Source: Arthrobacter gengyunqii (GTDB lineage: Bacteria > Actinomycetota > Actinomycetes > Actinomycetales > Micrococcaceae). Taken from it: DNA of 64,000 nt. Positions within the stretch are counted from its first letter, which is position 1. Each line of letters starts with the position of its first letter. The notes below the pieces were generated by a model, which ran no database searches, was not told the origin of the DNA, and saw nothing but the letters and a program-made list of their open reading frames with translations. The stretch covers positions 2,542,001 through 2,606,000 of the forward strand of contig NZ_CP095461.1 of the NCBI RefSeq assembly GCF_023022985.1, given 5' to 3'. This document shows positions 38,148 to 48,220 of this stretch, piece by piece. A program made the position numbers and the translations under genes.

Positions 38148-39830
38148 GTGACAGATTCCGGCATGGGCCGCCGCTCTTTCCTTCGGGCCGGTGCAATGCT
38201 TGGCGCGTTGGCTCTCGCCGGATGCACCGCCGCTCCGCCCGACGGTACTGCCACGGCTTCGGCGTCGGCTTCCGGAAGCGCAGCCCCTTCCCAGCCCAAC
38301 GCCACCTTCACCTTCGCGACGGCCGCGCGCCCGTCCACTCTGGATCCGGCACTGGCAACGGACACCGAAAGCCACCGGGTCACGCGCCAGATAATGGAGG
38401 GGCTCGTTGGAGTGGATCCCCTGACCTCCGCCCCCACCCCGCTGCTGGCCGAGAGCTGGACCGAGTCCGAAGACGGACGCACGTACACCTTTACGCTGCG
38501 GAAGGACGTCACCTTCCATGACGGCGAACCGTTCAACGCCGACGCCGTCTGCGTGAACTTTGACCGCTGGTACAACCTGCCGGTCTCCGCGCGCGGCTCC
38601 GGCAACCTGGCCTACAAGGCCGTCTTCAGTGCTTTCTCGGACGCTCCCGATCTTGCCGTCTACCGATCCTGCACCGCGGTGGATGAGTACACCGTGCAAG
38701 TGGAGCTGGCTACCCGCCTGAGCGGTTTCATTCCCGCCCTGGCATCGCCGGAGTTTGCGATGTCCTCGCCCAAGGCCCTTCAGCAATTCAAAGCTGATGC
38801 ACTGACTGCGGACAAAGACGGACAAAAGATGTCCGAGTACGCCCTGCACCCGGCGGGAACCGGTCCCTTTCGGCTGGAGTCCTGGGAGGGCGACGAGGTG
38901 CGGCTGGCCGCCTATCCCGAGTACTGGGGCACGCGCGGACAGATCGGCACCGTGGTCTTCTCCACCATCAACAGCCCGGAAAGCCGTCTGCGGGCGTTGA
39001 AAAACAGGCAGGTGGACGGTTACGACCTGGTCACCGTGGCCGACGTGGATGACCTGGCCCGCAACGGCCTGCAGATCCTGCAGCGCGACCCCTATTCGGT
39101 GCTCTACCTGGGCATCAACCAGGCGTTCCCGGGCATGGATGACCTCAAAATGCGCCAGGCCATCGCCCACTCAATTGACAAGGGCGCACTGCTGGAAGGG
39201 CTCTTCCTCAACGGGACCAAGCAGGCCAACCAGTTTGTGCCGGAAAAACTCGGTGTTTCCTCCGGTAGCGTCACCAGCTACGGCTACGATCCGGAGAAGG
39301 CCGCCGAGCTGTTCAAGGAGGCCGGTTACGACGGCGCCGAGCTTCCGTTCTACTACCCGCGTCACGTGACGCGCGCCTATCTGCCCACCCCCGAACGGGT
39401 GTACGCGGAACTGAGCCGCCAGCTCACGGCTGCAGGCCTGAACATCAAGCCCGTTCCGGTTGAGTGGTCCGACGACTATCTCCATGCGGTGCAGAGCAGC
39501 GGTAACCGGGCCTTCCACCTGCTTGGCATCAGCGGCACTTTTGATGACCCGGATAACTTTGTGGGAACACTTTTCGGCAGCTACACCGAGGAGTTCGCCT
39601 ACGATGACACGCAGCTGCTGAGCAAGATCGACCGGGCACGGACGCTGCAGGACGGCCCGGAGCAGGTCGAGGCCTACACCGCGATCACCGACCGCATTTC
39701 CACCCGGGTTCCGGCGATTCCATTGGCCTTCCCCATCTCCGCACTGGCCCTCTCTCCCAGGGTTGCGAGCTACCCCACGTCGCCGCTGCTCAATGAGGTC
39801 TTCAACCGGATTGAGCTTCGCGAAGAGTAG
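38148..39830 (+). CDS. Peptide ABC transporter substrate-binding protein (family 5), paralogue 2, Tat lipoprotein
   Basis: A 560-residue SBP_bac_5 protein. The N-terminus combines a twin-arginine motif (GRRSFLRAG) with lipobox LAGC, so export is probably by Tat with lipid anchoring. Family parts: SSTLDPALATDTESHRV-like start, YTFTLRKDVTFHDGEPFNAD, NFDRWYNLP, and the end TSPLLNEVFNRIEL. The GTG at 38148 follows GGAGGAG by ten bases; the ATG at 38163 is too far from it. Divergent to the ATPase gene, 151 bases apart, giving a shared control region. Confidence 0.91.
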   Translation: MTDSGMGRRSFLRAGAMLGALALAGCTAAPPDGTATASASASGSAAPSQPNATFTFATAARPSTLDPALATDTESHRVTRQIMEGLVGVDPLTSAPTPLLAESWTESEDGRTYTFTLRKDVTFHDGEPFNADAVCVNFDRWYNLPVSARGSGNLAYKAVFSAFSDAPDLAVYRSCTAVDEYTVQVELATRLSGFIPALASPEFAMSSPKALQQFKADALTADKDGQKMSEYALHPAGTGPFRLESWEGDEVRLAAYPEYWGTRGQIGTVVFSTINSPESRLRALKNRQVDGYDLVTVADVDDLARNGLQILQRDPYSVLYLGINQAFPGMDDLKMRQAIAHSIDKGALLEGLFLNGTKQANQFVPEKLGVSSGSVTSYGYDPEKAAELFKEAGYDGAELPFYYPRHVTRAYLPTPERVYAELSRQLTAAGLNIKPVPVEWSDDYLHAVQSSGNRAFHLLGISGTFDDPDNFVGTLFGSYTEEFAYDDTQLLSKIDRARTLQDGPEQVEAYTAITDRISTRVPAIPLAFPISALALSPRVASYPTSPLLNEVFNRIELREE

Positions 39831-39903
39831 CGGGCTACGCGTAAGTGCCGCGTTGCAAAGCGGCAGGTGATTTTAGTAAGGACGCTTGGAGCGATACGCT
39901 TCT

Positions 39904-41427
39904 ATGGCTAGCGCCCTCGCGACTGGAGATACGAAGTTGACTGCTAATAGCCCCGCGGACAAGTCCGCAACAAAAACCGATGTACTGCTGATCGGCGGCG
40001 GCATCATGAGCGCGACCCTCGGGGCGTTCCTGAAGCAGCTCCAGCCGGACTGGGACATTTCCCTGTTTGAGCGCCTGGAGCGCGCCGGACTGGAAAGCTC
40101 AGATCCTTGGAACAATGCCGGAACCGGCCACGCCGCACTCTGCGAACTGAACTACAGCCCCGCAGCTGCGGACGGCTCAGTGGATTCGGCCAAGGCGGTG
40201 GGCATCAACGAGCAGTTCCAGGTGTCCCGCCAGTTCTGGTCCCATATGGTCTCATCCGGCCATATTTCCAACAGCTTCATCAACCCGCTGCCGCACATGA
40301 GCTTCGTGTGGGGTGACGCGCACTCCGAGTACCTGCGCCGCCGGCACGAGTCGCTGAGCTCCCAGCCGCTGTTCAAGTCCATGGAGTTCTCCGAGGACCA
40401 CTCCAAGCTGGCCGAATGGGCTCCGCTGATCATGGAGGGCCGCGATCCTTCCCAGCGTGTTGCCGGTTCCCGCGTCGTGGGCGGCACCGATGTCGACTTC
40501 GGTGCGCTGACCCGCGAACTGACCGGTTACCTGGCCGGCAGCGGCGTGGAAATGAACTACGGCCACGAAGTCAGCAACGTAACCCGGTCCTCCTCCGGCG
40601 GCTGGGATGTCAAGGTCAAGAACCGTGCCTCCGGGGCCTCCCGCACCGTGTCCGCACGCTTCGTCTTCATTGGCGGCGGCGGCGGCGCCCTGCACCTGCT
40701 CCAGGCCTCCGGAATTCCCGAGGGCAAGGGCTTCGGCGGTTTCCCCGTATCCGGCCAGTTCCTGCGCTCCACGGACGAGTCGATCATCTCCCGGCACAAC
40801 GCCAAGGTGTACGGCCAGGCGTCAGTGGGCGCCCCGCCCATGTCCGTCCCCCACCTGGACACCCGCTTCGTCAACGGCAAGCGTTCCCTGCTGTTCGGCC
40901 CGTACGGCGGCTTCTCCCCCAAGTTCCTGAAGACCGGTTCCTACCTGGACCTGCCGGCTTCCGTGCGGCCGGGAAACCTCGTTCCGATGCTGGCCGTGGC
41001 CAAGGACAACATGTCCCTGGTCAAGTACCTGGTCACTGAAGTGATGAAGACCCGCGAGGGCAAGACGAAGGCGCTGCAGGAATTCATGCCGCAGGCGGGC
41101 ACCGAAGGCTGGGAGCTGATCACCGCCGGCCAGCGCGTGCAGGTCATCAAGAAGGATCCGAAGAAGGGCGGCGTGCTGCAGTTCGGCACCGAACTCATCA
41201 CTGCAGCGGACGGCTCCATCGGCGCCCTGCTGGGTGCTTCGCCGGGTGCCTCCACGGCCCCGCCCATCATGATCAACCTGCTCAAGCGTGCTTTCCCCCG
41301 CGAGTTTGGCGGCTGGGAGCCGAAGATCAAGGACATGATTCCGGGATACGGCGTCAAGCTCAACGAGAACGAGTCCCTGCTGGACGAACTCACCGCTGAC
41401 ACCAACCGCGTGCTGGGCCTGAACTAA
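39904..41427 (+). CDS. mqo: Malate:quinone oxidoreductase
   Basis: A membrane-associated FAD enzyme that oxidises L-malate and passes electrons to menaquinone. FAD-binding [20 protein letters not shown] is near the N-terminus; [20 protein letters not shown] and [15 protein letters not shown] are Mqo landmarks. Start is uncertain: ATG 39904 has only a distant GGAG, while TTG 39937 has GGAG eight bases upstream and would give an N-terminus [18 protein letters not shown] 39886 is also open. Length 496-507 residues by choice of start, normal for the family. Confidence 0.95.
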   Translation: MASALATGDTKLTANSPADKSATKTDVLLIGGGIMSATLGAFLKQLQPDWDISLFERLERAGLESSDPWNNAGTGHAALCELNYSPAAADGSVDSAKAVGINEQFQVSRQFWSHMVSSGHISNSFINPLPHMSFVWGDAHSEYLRRRHESLSSQPLFKSMEFSEDHSKLAEWAPLIMEGRDPSQRVAGSRVVGGTDVDFGALTRELTGYLAGSGVEMNYGHEVSNVTRSSSGGWDVKVKNRASGASRTVSARFVFIGGGGGALHLLQASGIPEGKGFGGFPVSGQFLRSTDESIISRHNAKVYGQASVGAPPMSVPHLDTRFVNGKRSLLFGPYGGFSPKFLKTGSYLDLPASVRPGNLVPMLAVAKDNMSLVKYLVTEVMKTREGKTKALQEFMPQAGTEGWELITAGQRVQVIKKDPKKGGVLQFGTELITAADGSIGALLGASPGASTAPPIMINLLKRAFPREFGGWEPKIKDMIPGYGVKLNENESLLDELTADTNRVLGLN

Positions 41428-41457
41428 GCCCTAGGTACTCTCCAAAAAAGTTTCACC

Positions 41458-41498
41458 CGTTGGACCGGGCTGACCCATCCGGTCGGCCCGGTCCAACG
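41458..41498. terminator. Terminator-like hairpin downstream of mqo
   Basis: An 18-bp stem (41458-41475 with 41481-41498, one wobble) with a 5-base loop. An A-run lies on the mqo side and no T-run on the other, so it would end minus-strand transcription best but may still stop mqo. Confidence 0.6.
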
Positions 41499-41577
41499 AA
41501 CGTTAAGCACCGGAACCGGGTTTGCTCCGGGATGTTTTGCCGATCTGCGTTAGTTCAGCCCTTCCGAAGGCAGGCTC

Positions 41578-44500
41578 ATGGACCGTTTGGCCAAGTTTTC
41601 CCTCTCCAACCGGGCGCTCATTGCCCTCATCACGGTGTTCATTGCCGTCTTCGGGGTGATCTCCATGAGCTCCCTGAAGCAGGAACTCATCCCGTCGCTG
41701 GAGTTCCCGCAGATCACCGTGATCACCGCCCTGCCCGGTGCCTCTCCGGAGGTGGTGGCCAAGCAGATCAGCGAGCCGCTGGAGGGCGCGCTGACCGCGG
41801 TGGAAGGCCTGGAGGACTCCTCCGCCACGTCCCGCAACTCGATCTCCACCATCAACCTGACCTTCGCCTACGGCACGGATCTGGACCGCGCCAGGGGCCA
41901 GGTGGACCGCGCCATCTCGAATGCCCGCCAACTGCTGCCCGACGACGCCAACCCGCAGTCCCTGGCCGGCAGCATCAGCGACTTCCCGATTGTGTACCTG
42001 GCCGTCTCCTCGGACCAGCCGCTGGCCGAGCTCAACGCCGATCTCCAGCGGCTCACCGTTCCGCGGCTGCAGAAGATCGAAGGAGTCCGGACCGCCGAAG
42101 TCACCGGCGGGTCCACCCGCAGCGTCGCCATTCTCCCCGACGAGGCCGCTCTCGCATCCCTGGGGGTCACGCCGTCGGCCATTGTCTCCGCACTGGAGAA
42201 CAGCGGCGCCCTGGTCCCGGCAGGCACCGTCACCGAAGAAAGCCGCACCCTGCCCATCCAGGTGGGCAGTCCGCTGGACAGCTTGGACAAGATCTCGGCG
42301 CTGCCCGTCGAATCCACCCGCAGCTCCGGCTCGAACGCTTCCACGGATCCGGTGACCATCGGCGACGTCGCTTCCGTGGACATCACCGAGGACGAGAACA
42401 CCTCGATCACCCGGACCAACGGGGAGCCTACCCTGGCTGTTTCGATCACCAAGACCCCGGCCGGCGACACCGTGGGCATCTCGCACCAGGTGTTGGACCT
42501 ATTGCCGTCACTGGAGTCCGAACTGGGCAACGGGGCCAAGTTCACGGTGGTGTTCGACCAGGCTCCGTTCATCGAGGAATCCATCTCCAACCTGACCACC
42601 GAAGGCATCCTGGGCCTTGGCTTTGCCGTCCTGGTGATCCTGGTCTTCCTGCTCTCGGTCCGCTCCACCCTGGTCACCGCCGTCTCCATTCCGCTGTCCC
42701 TGCTGGTGACCTTCATTGGCCTGCTGGCTTTTGGCTACTCGCTGAACATCCTGACCCTGGGTGCGCTGACCATCGCGATCGGCCGGGTGGTGGATGACTC
42801 GATTGTGGTGATCGAGAACATCAAGCGGCATCTGGGCTACGGAACGGACAAACGTACGGCCATCCTGACCGCCGTGCGCGAAGTGGCCGGGGCCATCACC
42901 GCCTCAACACTGACCACCGTTGCCGTCTTCGCTCCGATCGCCTTTGTGGGCGGCCTGGCCGGTGAACTCTTCCGGCCGTTCGCCATCACCACCTCCCTGG
43001 CGCTGCTGGCGTCACTGCTGGTCTCCCTGACGATTGTGCCGGTGCTGGCGTACTGGTTCCTGAAATCCGGCCAGCCGGTGGCCGACCCCGCGGCCTACCG
43101 CACCGAGGTGGAAGCGCGGGAATCCAAGACCTTCCTGCAGCGCGGCTATGTGCCGGTTCTGCGGACCACCCAGCAGCACCCGGTGTACACGGTGGTGGCC
43201 GGTGTCATTGTCCTCGCGGCCACGGCGGCCCTGACCCCGCTGCTGCAGACCAACCTCCTGGGCGACACCGGGCAGAACACCTTCAGCGTGCGGCAGGAAC
43301 TGCCGCCGGGAACGTCGCTGGAGACCACCTCCGCGGCGGCCGAGCAGGTGGAGGACGTCCTGAGCAACACCGACGGCGTCCGGGATGTCCAGGTCACCAT
43401 GGGCACCTCTAGCGCCGGCTTTGCCGCCTTCAGCTCCGGGGGTTCGGCAGTGGCCTCCTACACGGTGATCACCGATCAGGGCGTGGACCAGGTGGAACTG
43501 CGTGAGACGGTCAGCAGCGAGTTGGAAAGCCTGGGCGACGACGCCGGGAACATCACGCTGGGCAGCACCGGTGGCGGTTTCGGCACCTCCAACACGGTGG
43601 ACATCAGCCTGTCCGCCGGTGATCCCAACGAGCTGCAGGAAGCCGCCGATCAGGTAGTGGAGGCGATGTCCGCCTTGCCCGGTGCCGGTGAAGTCACCAG
43701 TAACCTCTCCTCTTCCTCCCCCGTGGTCCAGGTGTCGATCGACCGTGCCAAGGCGGTTGCGGCAGGCTTGAACGAACAGCAGATCGCCGGCCTGGTGGCC
43801 TCCACGCTCAGCCCGCTGCCGGCCGGAACCGTCCGGATCGGCACCGACGACTTCCCCGTGCTTATCGGCGAGGGAACGGAAATCACCAGTGTGGACCAGC
43901 TCAGCCGGGTTCCCGTACCCGCGGGGTCCGGCACCGTGCCGCTGAGCTCGCTGGCCACGGTGGAAGAAGTGAACGTCCCGACGTCGATCTCCGCTTCCGG
44001 CGGCGAGCGCACCGCCGTCGTGTCCGTATCCCCGGCGGGTGACAATCTGGGTGCCACCATCACGGAGGTCCAGACCGAGCTGGCAACGCTGGACCTGCCG
44101 CCCAGCGTGACCGCCACGCTCTCCGGTGCCGCCACCCAGCAGAATGAGTCCTTCACCCAGCTGGGTCTGGCGTTGTTGGCGGCGATTGCCATTGTCTATG
44201 TGATCATGGTGGCCACCTTCAAGTCCCTCGTGCAGCCCCTGATCCTGCTGGTGTCGGTGCCCTTCGCGGCCACCGGCGCCATCCTGCTGCTGCTGATCAC
44301 CGGAGTGCCGCTGGGACTGCCCTCCCTGGTGGGCATGCTGATGCTGGTGGGCATTGTGGTCACCAACGCCATCGTGCTGGTGGACCTGATCAACCAGTAC
44401 CGGAAACCCCACAACGGGCAGCCGGGCATGAACGTGGCCGATGCCATCATGCGCGGCGCCCGGCAGCGGCTGCGGCCCATCCTGATGACCGCGCTGGCAA

Positions 44501-44727
44501 CGGTCTTTGCCCTCACCCCCATGGCCCTGGGAGTCACCGGCGAGGGCGGCTTCATTTCCCGGCCGCTGGCCATCGTGGTGATTGGCGGCCTGGTGTCCTC
44601 CACCGTGCTCACCCTGATCCTGGTGCCGGTCCTGTACCGGCTGGTGGAGGGTGCGCGGGAGAAGCGGGCGGCCCATCGCCGGCATTCGGCGAAGCACGCT
44701 GCCGAGGTCCCGGAGGGGCAGGCCTGA
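41578..44727 (+). CDS. RND family efflux transporter (HAE-1/AcrB-like)
   Basis: A 1049-residue inner-membrane proton-driven exporter with the 12-helix plan: one N-terminal helix, a large extracytoplasmic loop, five helices (starting GILGLGFAVLVILVFLL), a second loop and a second helix block (GLALLAAIAIVYVIMVATF). The proton-relay Asp region is seen as GRVVDDSIVVIENI. VGIVVTNAIVLVDLINQYR is the second conserved helix. No membrane-fusion protein or outer-membrane factor gene is nearby, as expected for a Gram-positive host. Confidence 0.93.
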   Translation: MDRLAKFSLSNRALIALITVFIAVFGVISMSSLKQELIPSLEFPQITVITALPGASPEVVAKQISEPLEGALTAVEGLEDSSATSRNSISTINLTFAYGTDLDRARGQVDRAISNARQLLPDDANPQSLAGSISDFPIVYLAVSSDQPLAELNADLQRLTVPRLQKIEGVRTAEVTGGSTRSVAILPDEAALASLGVTPSAIVSALENSGALVPAGTVTEESRTLPIQVGSPLDSLDKISALPVESTRSSGSNASTDPVTIGDVASVDITEDENTSITRTNGEPTLAVSITKTPAGDTVGISHQVLDLLPSLESELGNGAKFTVVFDQAPFIEESISNLTTEGILGLGFAVLVILVFLLSVRSTLVTAVSIPLSLLVTFIGLLAFGYSLNILTLGALTIAIGRVVDDSIVVIENIKRHLGYGTDKRTAILTAVREVAGAITASTLTTVAVFAPIAFVGGLAGELFRPFAITTSLALLASLLVSLTIVPVLAYWFLKSGQPVADPAAYRTEVEARESKTFLQRGYVPVLRTTQQHPVYTVVAGVIVLAATAALTPLLQTNLLGDTGQNTFSVRQELPPGTSLETTSAAAEQVEDVLSNTDGVRDVQVTMGTSSAGFAAFSSGGSAVASYTVITDQGVDQVELRETVSSELESLGDDAGNITLGSTGGGFGTSNTVDISLSAGDPNELQEAADQVVEAMSALPGAGEVTSNLSSSSPVVQVSIDRAKAVAAGLNEQQIAGLVASTLSPLPAGTVRIGTDDFPVLIGEGTEITSVDQLSRVPVPAGSGTVPLSSLATVEEVNVPTSISASGGERTAVVSVSPAGDNLGATITEVQTELATLDLPPSVTATLSGAATQQNESFTQLGLALLAAIAIVYVIMVATFKSLVQPLILLVSVPFAATGAILLLLITGVPLGLPSLVGMLMLVGIVVTNAIVLVDLINQYRKPHNGQPGMNVADAIMRGARQRLRPILMTALATVFALTPMALGVTGEGGFISRPLAIVVIGGLVSSTVLTLILVPVLYRLVEGAREKRAAHRRHSAKHAAEVPEGQA

Positions 44728-44776
44728 GCTCCGATCCGCTAGGGTGGCAGAACTGTCGAGATCTTCCGGGGGAACC

Positions 44777-45562
44777 ATGAGAAACGCCGTCGCCGTCCCT
44801 GCCCTTACGCTGCTGTTCCTCACCGGCTGCGGTGCGGCGGCCGCTGAGCCCGGCGCGCTGCCTGCTTCCGGCTCGGCCACCGCCGCACCGTCCGCCGAAA
44901 CGGTCTCGCGGGACTCCGAAGAGCAAACCTGCGCAAAGCTCCTCGAGACCAACGGCGAAGGCCCCCTCTACCAGAGCATCTATCTCCTGCAGGTTGGTGA
45001 CGGAACGAGCGGGTTTGGGGGAAGTGTCGAAACAGCCCGCACGCTGGGCCAAGAAGTCCATGGCATAGCCGGTCGGGCTCCGCATGACATGGAAGCCCCG
45101 CTGGAAGAGCTGGCCTCCCCCATGGACGCCACCGTCCAGCGGGCTGAGAACCCAGACGCCGCCTGGAGCGTCACCATCGAGACGTGGCAAAGCGCCGTCG
45201 CGGAACTCCTGACCCGCTGCGCACCCCACGAGACCGGCGCGGCGGCATCCCCCGCCGTCCCTGCCCCGGTCACCGCGGACACAACCAGCGCCGCCTACCC
45301 CGGCTACCCGTTGATCGTAGACACCGCGTCCCTGGACTACCGGGTTGCCGCCTGGTTCAGCGGCAGGCTGATCGATGGCCGGGTCGTTGCGCTGGTGCCG
45401 GGGCTCTACGCGCCTTATGACCCCAACGTTCCCGATCTGTCCTCCTACTACACCGCGGACCGGGTGGCCGGGGATGGGGTTCTGAAGCACATTGTCTTCC
45501 CCGGCTCCGGAAGCGCCGCCACCTGGTCAGGAGTAGGGCCCGGCAGCCAGGAGCCCCGGTAG
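44777..45562 (+). CDS. Hypothetical lipoprotein
   Basis: A 261-residue protein with a short signal peptide and lipobox LTGC (Cys about residue 18), then an Ala/Ser/Pro-rich linker. The mature part has two cysteines (EEQTCAKLLE and LLTRCAPHE) that might form a disulfide. No domain recognised. The ATG follows GGGGGAA by a few bases; the longer frame back to 44651 overlaps the RND gene and is not used. Confidence 0.75.
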   Translation: MRNAVAVPALTLLFLTGCGAAAAEPGALPASGSATAAPSAETVSRDSEEQTCAKLLETNGEGPLYQSIYLLQVGDGTSGFGGSVETARTLGQEVHGIAGRAPHDMEAPLEELASPMDATVQRAENPDAAWSVTIETWQSAVAELLTRCAPHETGAAASPAVPAPVTADTTSAAYPGYPLIVDTASLDYRVAAWFSGRLIDGRVVALVPGLYAPYDPNVPDLSSYYTADRVAGDGVLKHIVFPGSGSAATWSGVGPGSQEPR

Positions 45563-45616
45563 GCATCCTGCAGGCGGGAATGTTTCACGGTTAAGCACCG
45601 TTGTCGCACTATGTAG

Positions 45617-45633
45617 ATGCAAATGCATATACT
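45617..45633 (+). promoter_or_regulatory. Promoter with inverted repeat for the flavin monooxygenase gene
   Basis: A perfect inverted repeat ATGCA-AA-TGCAT (45617-45628) runs into a good -10 box TATACT (45628-45633), 32 bases before the ATG. A repressor bound here would block the promoter; the MarR-type regulator encoded two genes on is the obvious candidate. Confidence 0.5.
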
Positions 45634-45665
45634 TGTAGCTGGACCAGCCACCTTTGGAGGACACC

Positions 45666-46775
45666 ATGCAGATCGGCGTATTCAGCGTCAGCGACATCAC
45701 CCGTGATCCCGTCACCGGACGGATCCCCACGGAGGGCGAACGGATCAAGGCCGCCGTCGCCATCGCCAAGAAGGTCGAAGAAATCGGCATGGATGTGTAC
45801 GCCACCGGTGAGCACCACAACCCGCCGTTCTACGCCTCCTCCCCCACCACGCTGCTGGGCTACATTGCCGCGCAGACCGAACGGATCATTCTCTCCACGG
45901 CCACCACCCTCATCACCACCAATGACCCGGTGAAGATCGCCGAAGATTTCGCCATGCTCCAGCACCTCGCCGACGGCCGGGTGGACCTGGTCCTGGGCCG
46001 CGGCAACACCGCGCCGGTCTATCCGTGGTTCGGCAAAAACATGCAGGACTCAGTGGAACTGACGGTGGAAAACTACAACCTGCTGCGCCAGCTCTGGGAC
46101 AAGGAAACCGTGAATTGGGAGGGGAAGTTCCGCACCTCGCTGCGCAATTTCACGGCGACCCCCCGCCCGCTCGACGGCGTTGCGCCCTTTGTCTGGCACG
46201 GCTCCATCCGCACACCCCAGGTAGCGGAAATCGCCGCCTACTTCGGCGACGGCTTCTTCGCGAACAACATCTTCTGGCCGAAGGAGCATTACATGCAGCT
46301 CATCAGCCTCTACCGCGAACGCTACGAGCACTACGGCCACGGCCGTGCCGACCAGGCGATCGTGGGCCTGGGCGGGCAGTTCTTCATGCGCAAGAACTCC
46401 CAGGACGCCGTCAACGAGTTCCGCCCCTACTTCGACAACGCCCCCGTCTACGGGCACGGCCCCACCATGGAGGACTTCACGGCGCAAACACCGCTGACCG
46501 TCGGAAGTCCGCAGGAAGTTCTTGAAAAGACCCTGTCCTTCCAGGAGTACTTTGGCGACTACCAGCGCCAGCTGTTCCTGATCGACCATGCAGGCCTGCC
46601 GCTGAAGACTGTCCTGGAACAGCTGGACCTGTTCGGTGAATACGTGCTGCCGGAACTTCGCCGCGAGTTTGATGCCCGGCGGCCGGCCGATGTACCCGAT
46701 GGTCCTACGCATGACGCACGGGTAGCCGCAGCTCAAAATTCGTCACGTTCCGCCGCTGTGCCAACTCTTCAGTAG
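45666..46775 (+). CDS. LLM class flavin-dependent oxidoreductase (luciferase-like)
   Basis: A 369-residue TIM-barrel flavin monooxygenase. It begins MQIGVFSVSDITRD and contains DVYATGEHHNPPF (family EHH motif), DFAMLQHLADGRVDLVLGRG and FVWHGSIRTPQVAEIAAYF. GGAGG at 45656-45660 lies five bases before ATG 45666, so the upstream TTG (45654) is only the ribosome site. Different subgroup from the NtaA-type protein encoded at 16775. Substrate unknown; FMN reductase not nearby. Confidence 0.9.
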   Translation: MQIGVFSVSDITRDPVTGRIPTEGERIKAAVAIAKKVEEIGMDVYATGEHHNPPFYASSPTTLLGYIAAQTERIILSTATTLITTNDPVKIAEDFAMLQHLADGRVDLVLGRGNTAPVYPWFGKNMQDSVELTVENYNLLRQLWDKETVNWEGKFRTSLRNFTATPRPLDGVAPFVWHGSIRTPQVAEIAAYFGDGFFANNIFWPKEHYMQLISLYRERYEHYGHGRADQAIVGLGGQFFMRKNSQDAVNEFRPYFDNAPVYGHGPTMEDFTAQTPLTVGSPQEVLEKTLSFQEYFGDYQRQLFLIDHAGLPLKTVLEQLDLFGEYVLPELRREFDARRPADVPDGPTHDARVAAAQNSSRSAAVPTLQ

Positions 46776-46778
46776 GCT
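46773..46778 (+). promoter_or_regulatory. Candidate -10 box of the MarR gene (leaderless)
   Basis: TAGGCT, overlapping the TAG stop of the preceding gene, lies exactly six bases before the MarR ATG. Confidence 0.4.
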
Positions 46779-46784
46779 AAAGGC

Positions 46785-47252
46785 ATGTCCCTCGATACCA
46801 GCAGCACCCCCGTTCGACAGGCAGCCGAAGCCTGGGAGTCCCTCTTCCGGACCCAGGTGGGAGTAATGCGCCGGTTGCAGCGGGACCCTGCCTTCAAGGA
46901 ACTGTCGATGCGTGAGTATGACGTTCTGTTCAATCTCACCCGGTGCCCCACCGGCTGGATCCGGCTCAACGAGCTTAACGAGCACCTGCTGATCAGCCAG
47001 CCCAGCCTCAGCCGCATGGTGGAACGGATGGAAGCCAAGGGGCTGGTGCAGCGCCGGCCCGCGCAGCACGACCAGCGGGGCGTGGAGCTTTCCCTGACCG
47101 AGGAGGGGCTTGCCCTGCAGCGCCGGCTGGGGCGGGCACATGTGCGCGGAATCCACGATTTGTTGACGCCGGCACTCAGCGAGGCCGAACTGGCGGAACT
47201 GAAATCGCTGACCGACAAGATTCTGGCCAGTCTGGCCGCCAGCGACAGCTAA
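46785..47252 (+). CDS. MarR family transcriptional regulator
   Basis: A 155-residue winged-helix regulator. The DNA-binding part is [20 protein letters not shown] with the wing [16 protein letters not shown], typical of MarR/OhrR proteins. No Cys is present, so it is not a thiol redox sensor of the OhrR type. Nine bases after the flavin monooxygenase gene and probably its regulator. Confidence 0.9.
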   Translation: MSLDTSSTPVRQAAEAWESLFRTQVGVMRRLQRDPAFKELSMREYDVLFNLTRCPTGWIRLNELNEHLLISQPSLSRMVERMEAKGLVQRRPAQHDQRGVELSLTEEGLALQRRLGRAHVRGIHDLLTPALSEAELAELKSLTDKILASLAASDS

Positions 47253-47295
47253 GGCATCGCCGAAGCACTTCTACCCGAACCACGGCGGGAGCCCA

Positions 47296-48207
47296 GTGGA
47301 GAACTTCAGCACCGATGCCATCCCGTCCCTGTCCGGAACCACAGCAATCGTCACCGGAGCCAACAGCGGATTGGGCCTGCAGACCGCGCTCGTCCTTGCC
47401 GCCAAGGGTGCCCGGGTGGAGTTGGCCTGCCGGGACCGGCAGCGCGGCGAAGCGGCGCAGGCGCGGATCCGCACTGAAACCGGAAACCGCAACGTTTATC
47501 TGCGGCAACTGGATCTTGCCTCGCTGGAGTCTGTTCGCCGGTTCGCAGCGGATCAGGAGGAACCGGTGGACCTCCTGATCAACAACGCCGGGGTCATGGC
47601 CACTCCGCACCGGACCACTGCTGACGGATTCGAGCTGCAGTTCGGGGTCAACCATCTGGGACACTTTGCCCTGACCGGCCTGCTGCTCCCGGTGCTGCGG
47701 CAGGCTCCGGCCGCACGCGTCGTCACCGTTTCCAGCCTGGCCCACCGCGGCGGGCGGATCGACTTCGAAGACCTCGCCGCTCAGCGCCGCTACCGCCCGT
47801 GGTCGCGGTACAACCAGAGCAAGCTGGCCAACCTGCTGTTCACGTTTGAGCTGAACCGGCGGTTCCAGGCCCACGGGGAGAAGCTGCTGGCGGTCGCCGC
47901 CCATCCCGGGTTTACCAACACCAACCTCACCTCCGGCATGAACCACCCGGCGACTCTGGACATCCTGGGCTCGTTCTTCCGCCTCTTGGGCCAAGCCGGA
48001 GCACTCGGAGCGCTGCCAACGCTTTATGCGGCAACCGCCCCCGAAGTCCTGGGCGGGGAGTTTTACGGTCCTGGCGGTCCGGGCCAGCTCCGCGGCCGTC
48101 CGGTGCTCGTCACCCCGGCTCCGCAGGCACTGGATCCGGACACCGCCCGGCGCCTCTGGGACGTCAGCACCGAACTCACAGGCGTCCGTTTTCCCGGACT
48201 CGACTAA
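47296..48207 (+). CDS. Short-chain dehydrogenase/reductase (retinol dehydrogenase-like)
   Basis: A 303-residue SDR oxidoreductase: cofactor motif [29 protein letters not shown], and the active-site Tyr and Lys in [18 protein letters not shown] start with GGGAG four bases upstream. The chain resembles WWOX/retinol dehydrogenase-like SDRs; NADP preference is suggested by [11 protein letters not shown]. Substrate unknown. Confidence 0.9.
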   Translation: MENFSTDAIPSLSGTTAIVTGANSGLGLQTALVLAAKGARVELACRDRQRGEAAQARIRTETGNRNVYLRQLDLASLESVRRFAADQEEPVDLLINNAGVMATPHRTTADGFELQFGVNHLGHFALTGLLLPVLRQAPAARVVTVSSLAHRGGRIDFEDLAAQRRYRPWSRYNQSKLANLLFTFELNRRFQAHGEKLLAVAAHPGFTNTNLTSGMNHPATLDILGSFFRLLGQAGALGALPTLYAATAPEVLGGEFYGPGGPGQLRGRPVLVTPAPQALDPDTARRLWDVSTELTGVRFPGLD

Positions 48208-48220
48208 CGCCGTCGAACAC

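Noticed and set aside
43012..44952. 646-codon minus-strand ORF opposite the RND exporter
   Set aside because: Low-complexity Gly/His/Gln shadow of a strong membrane-protein gene.
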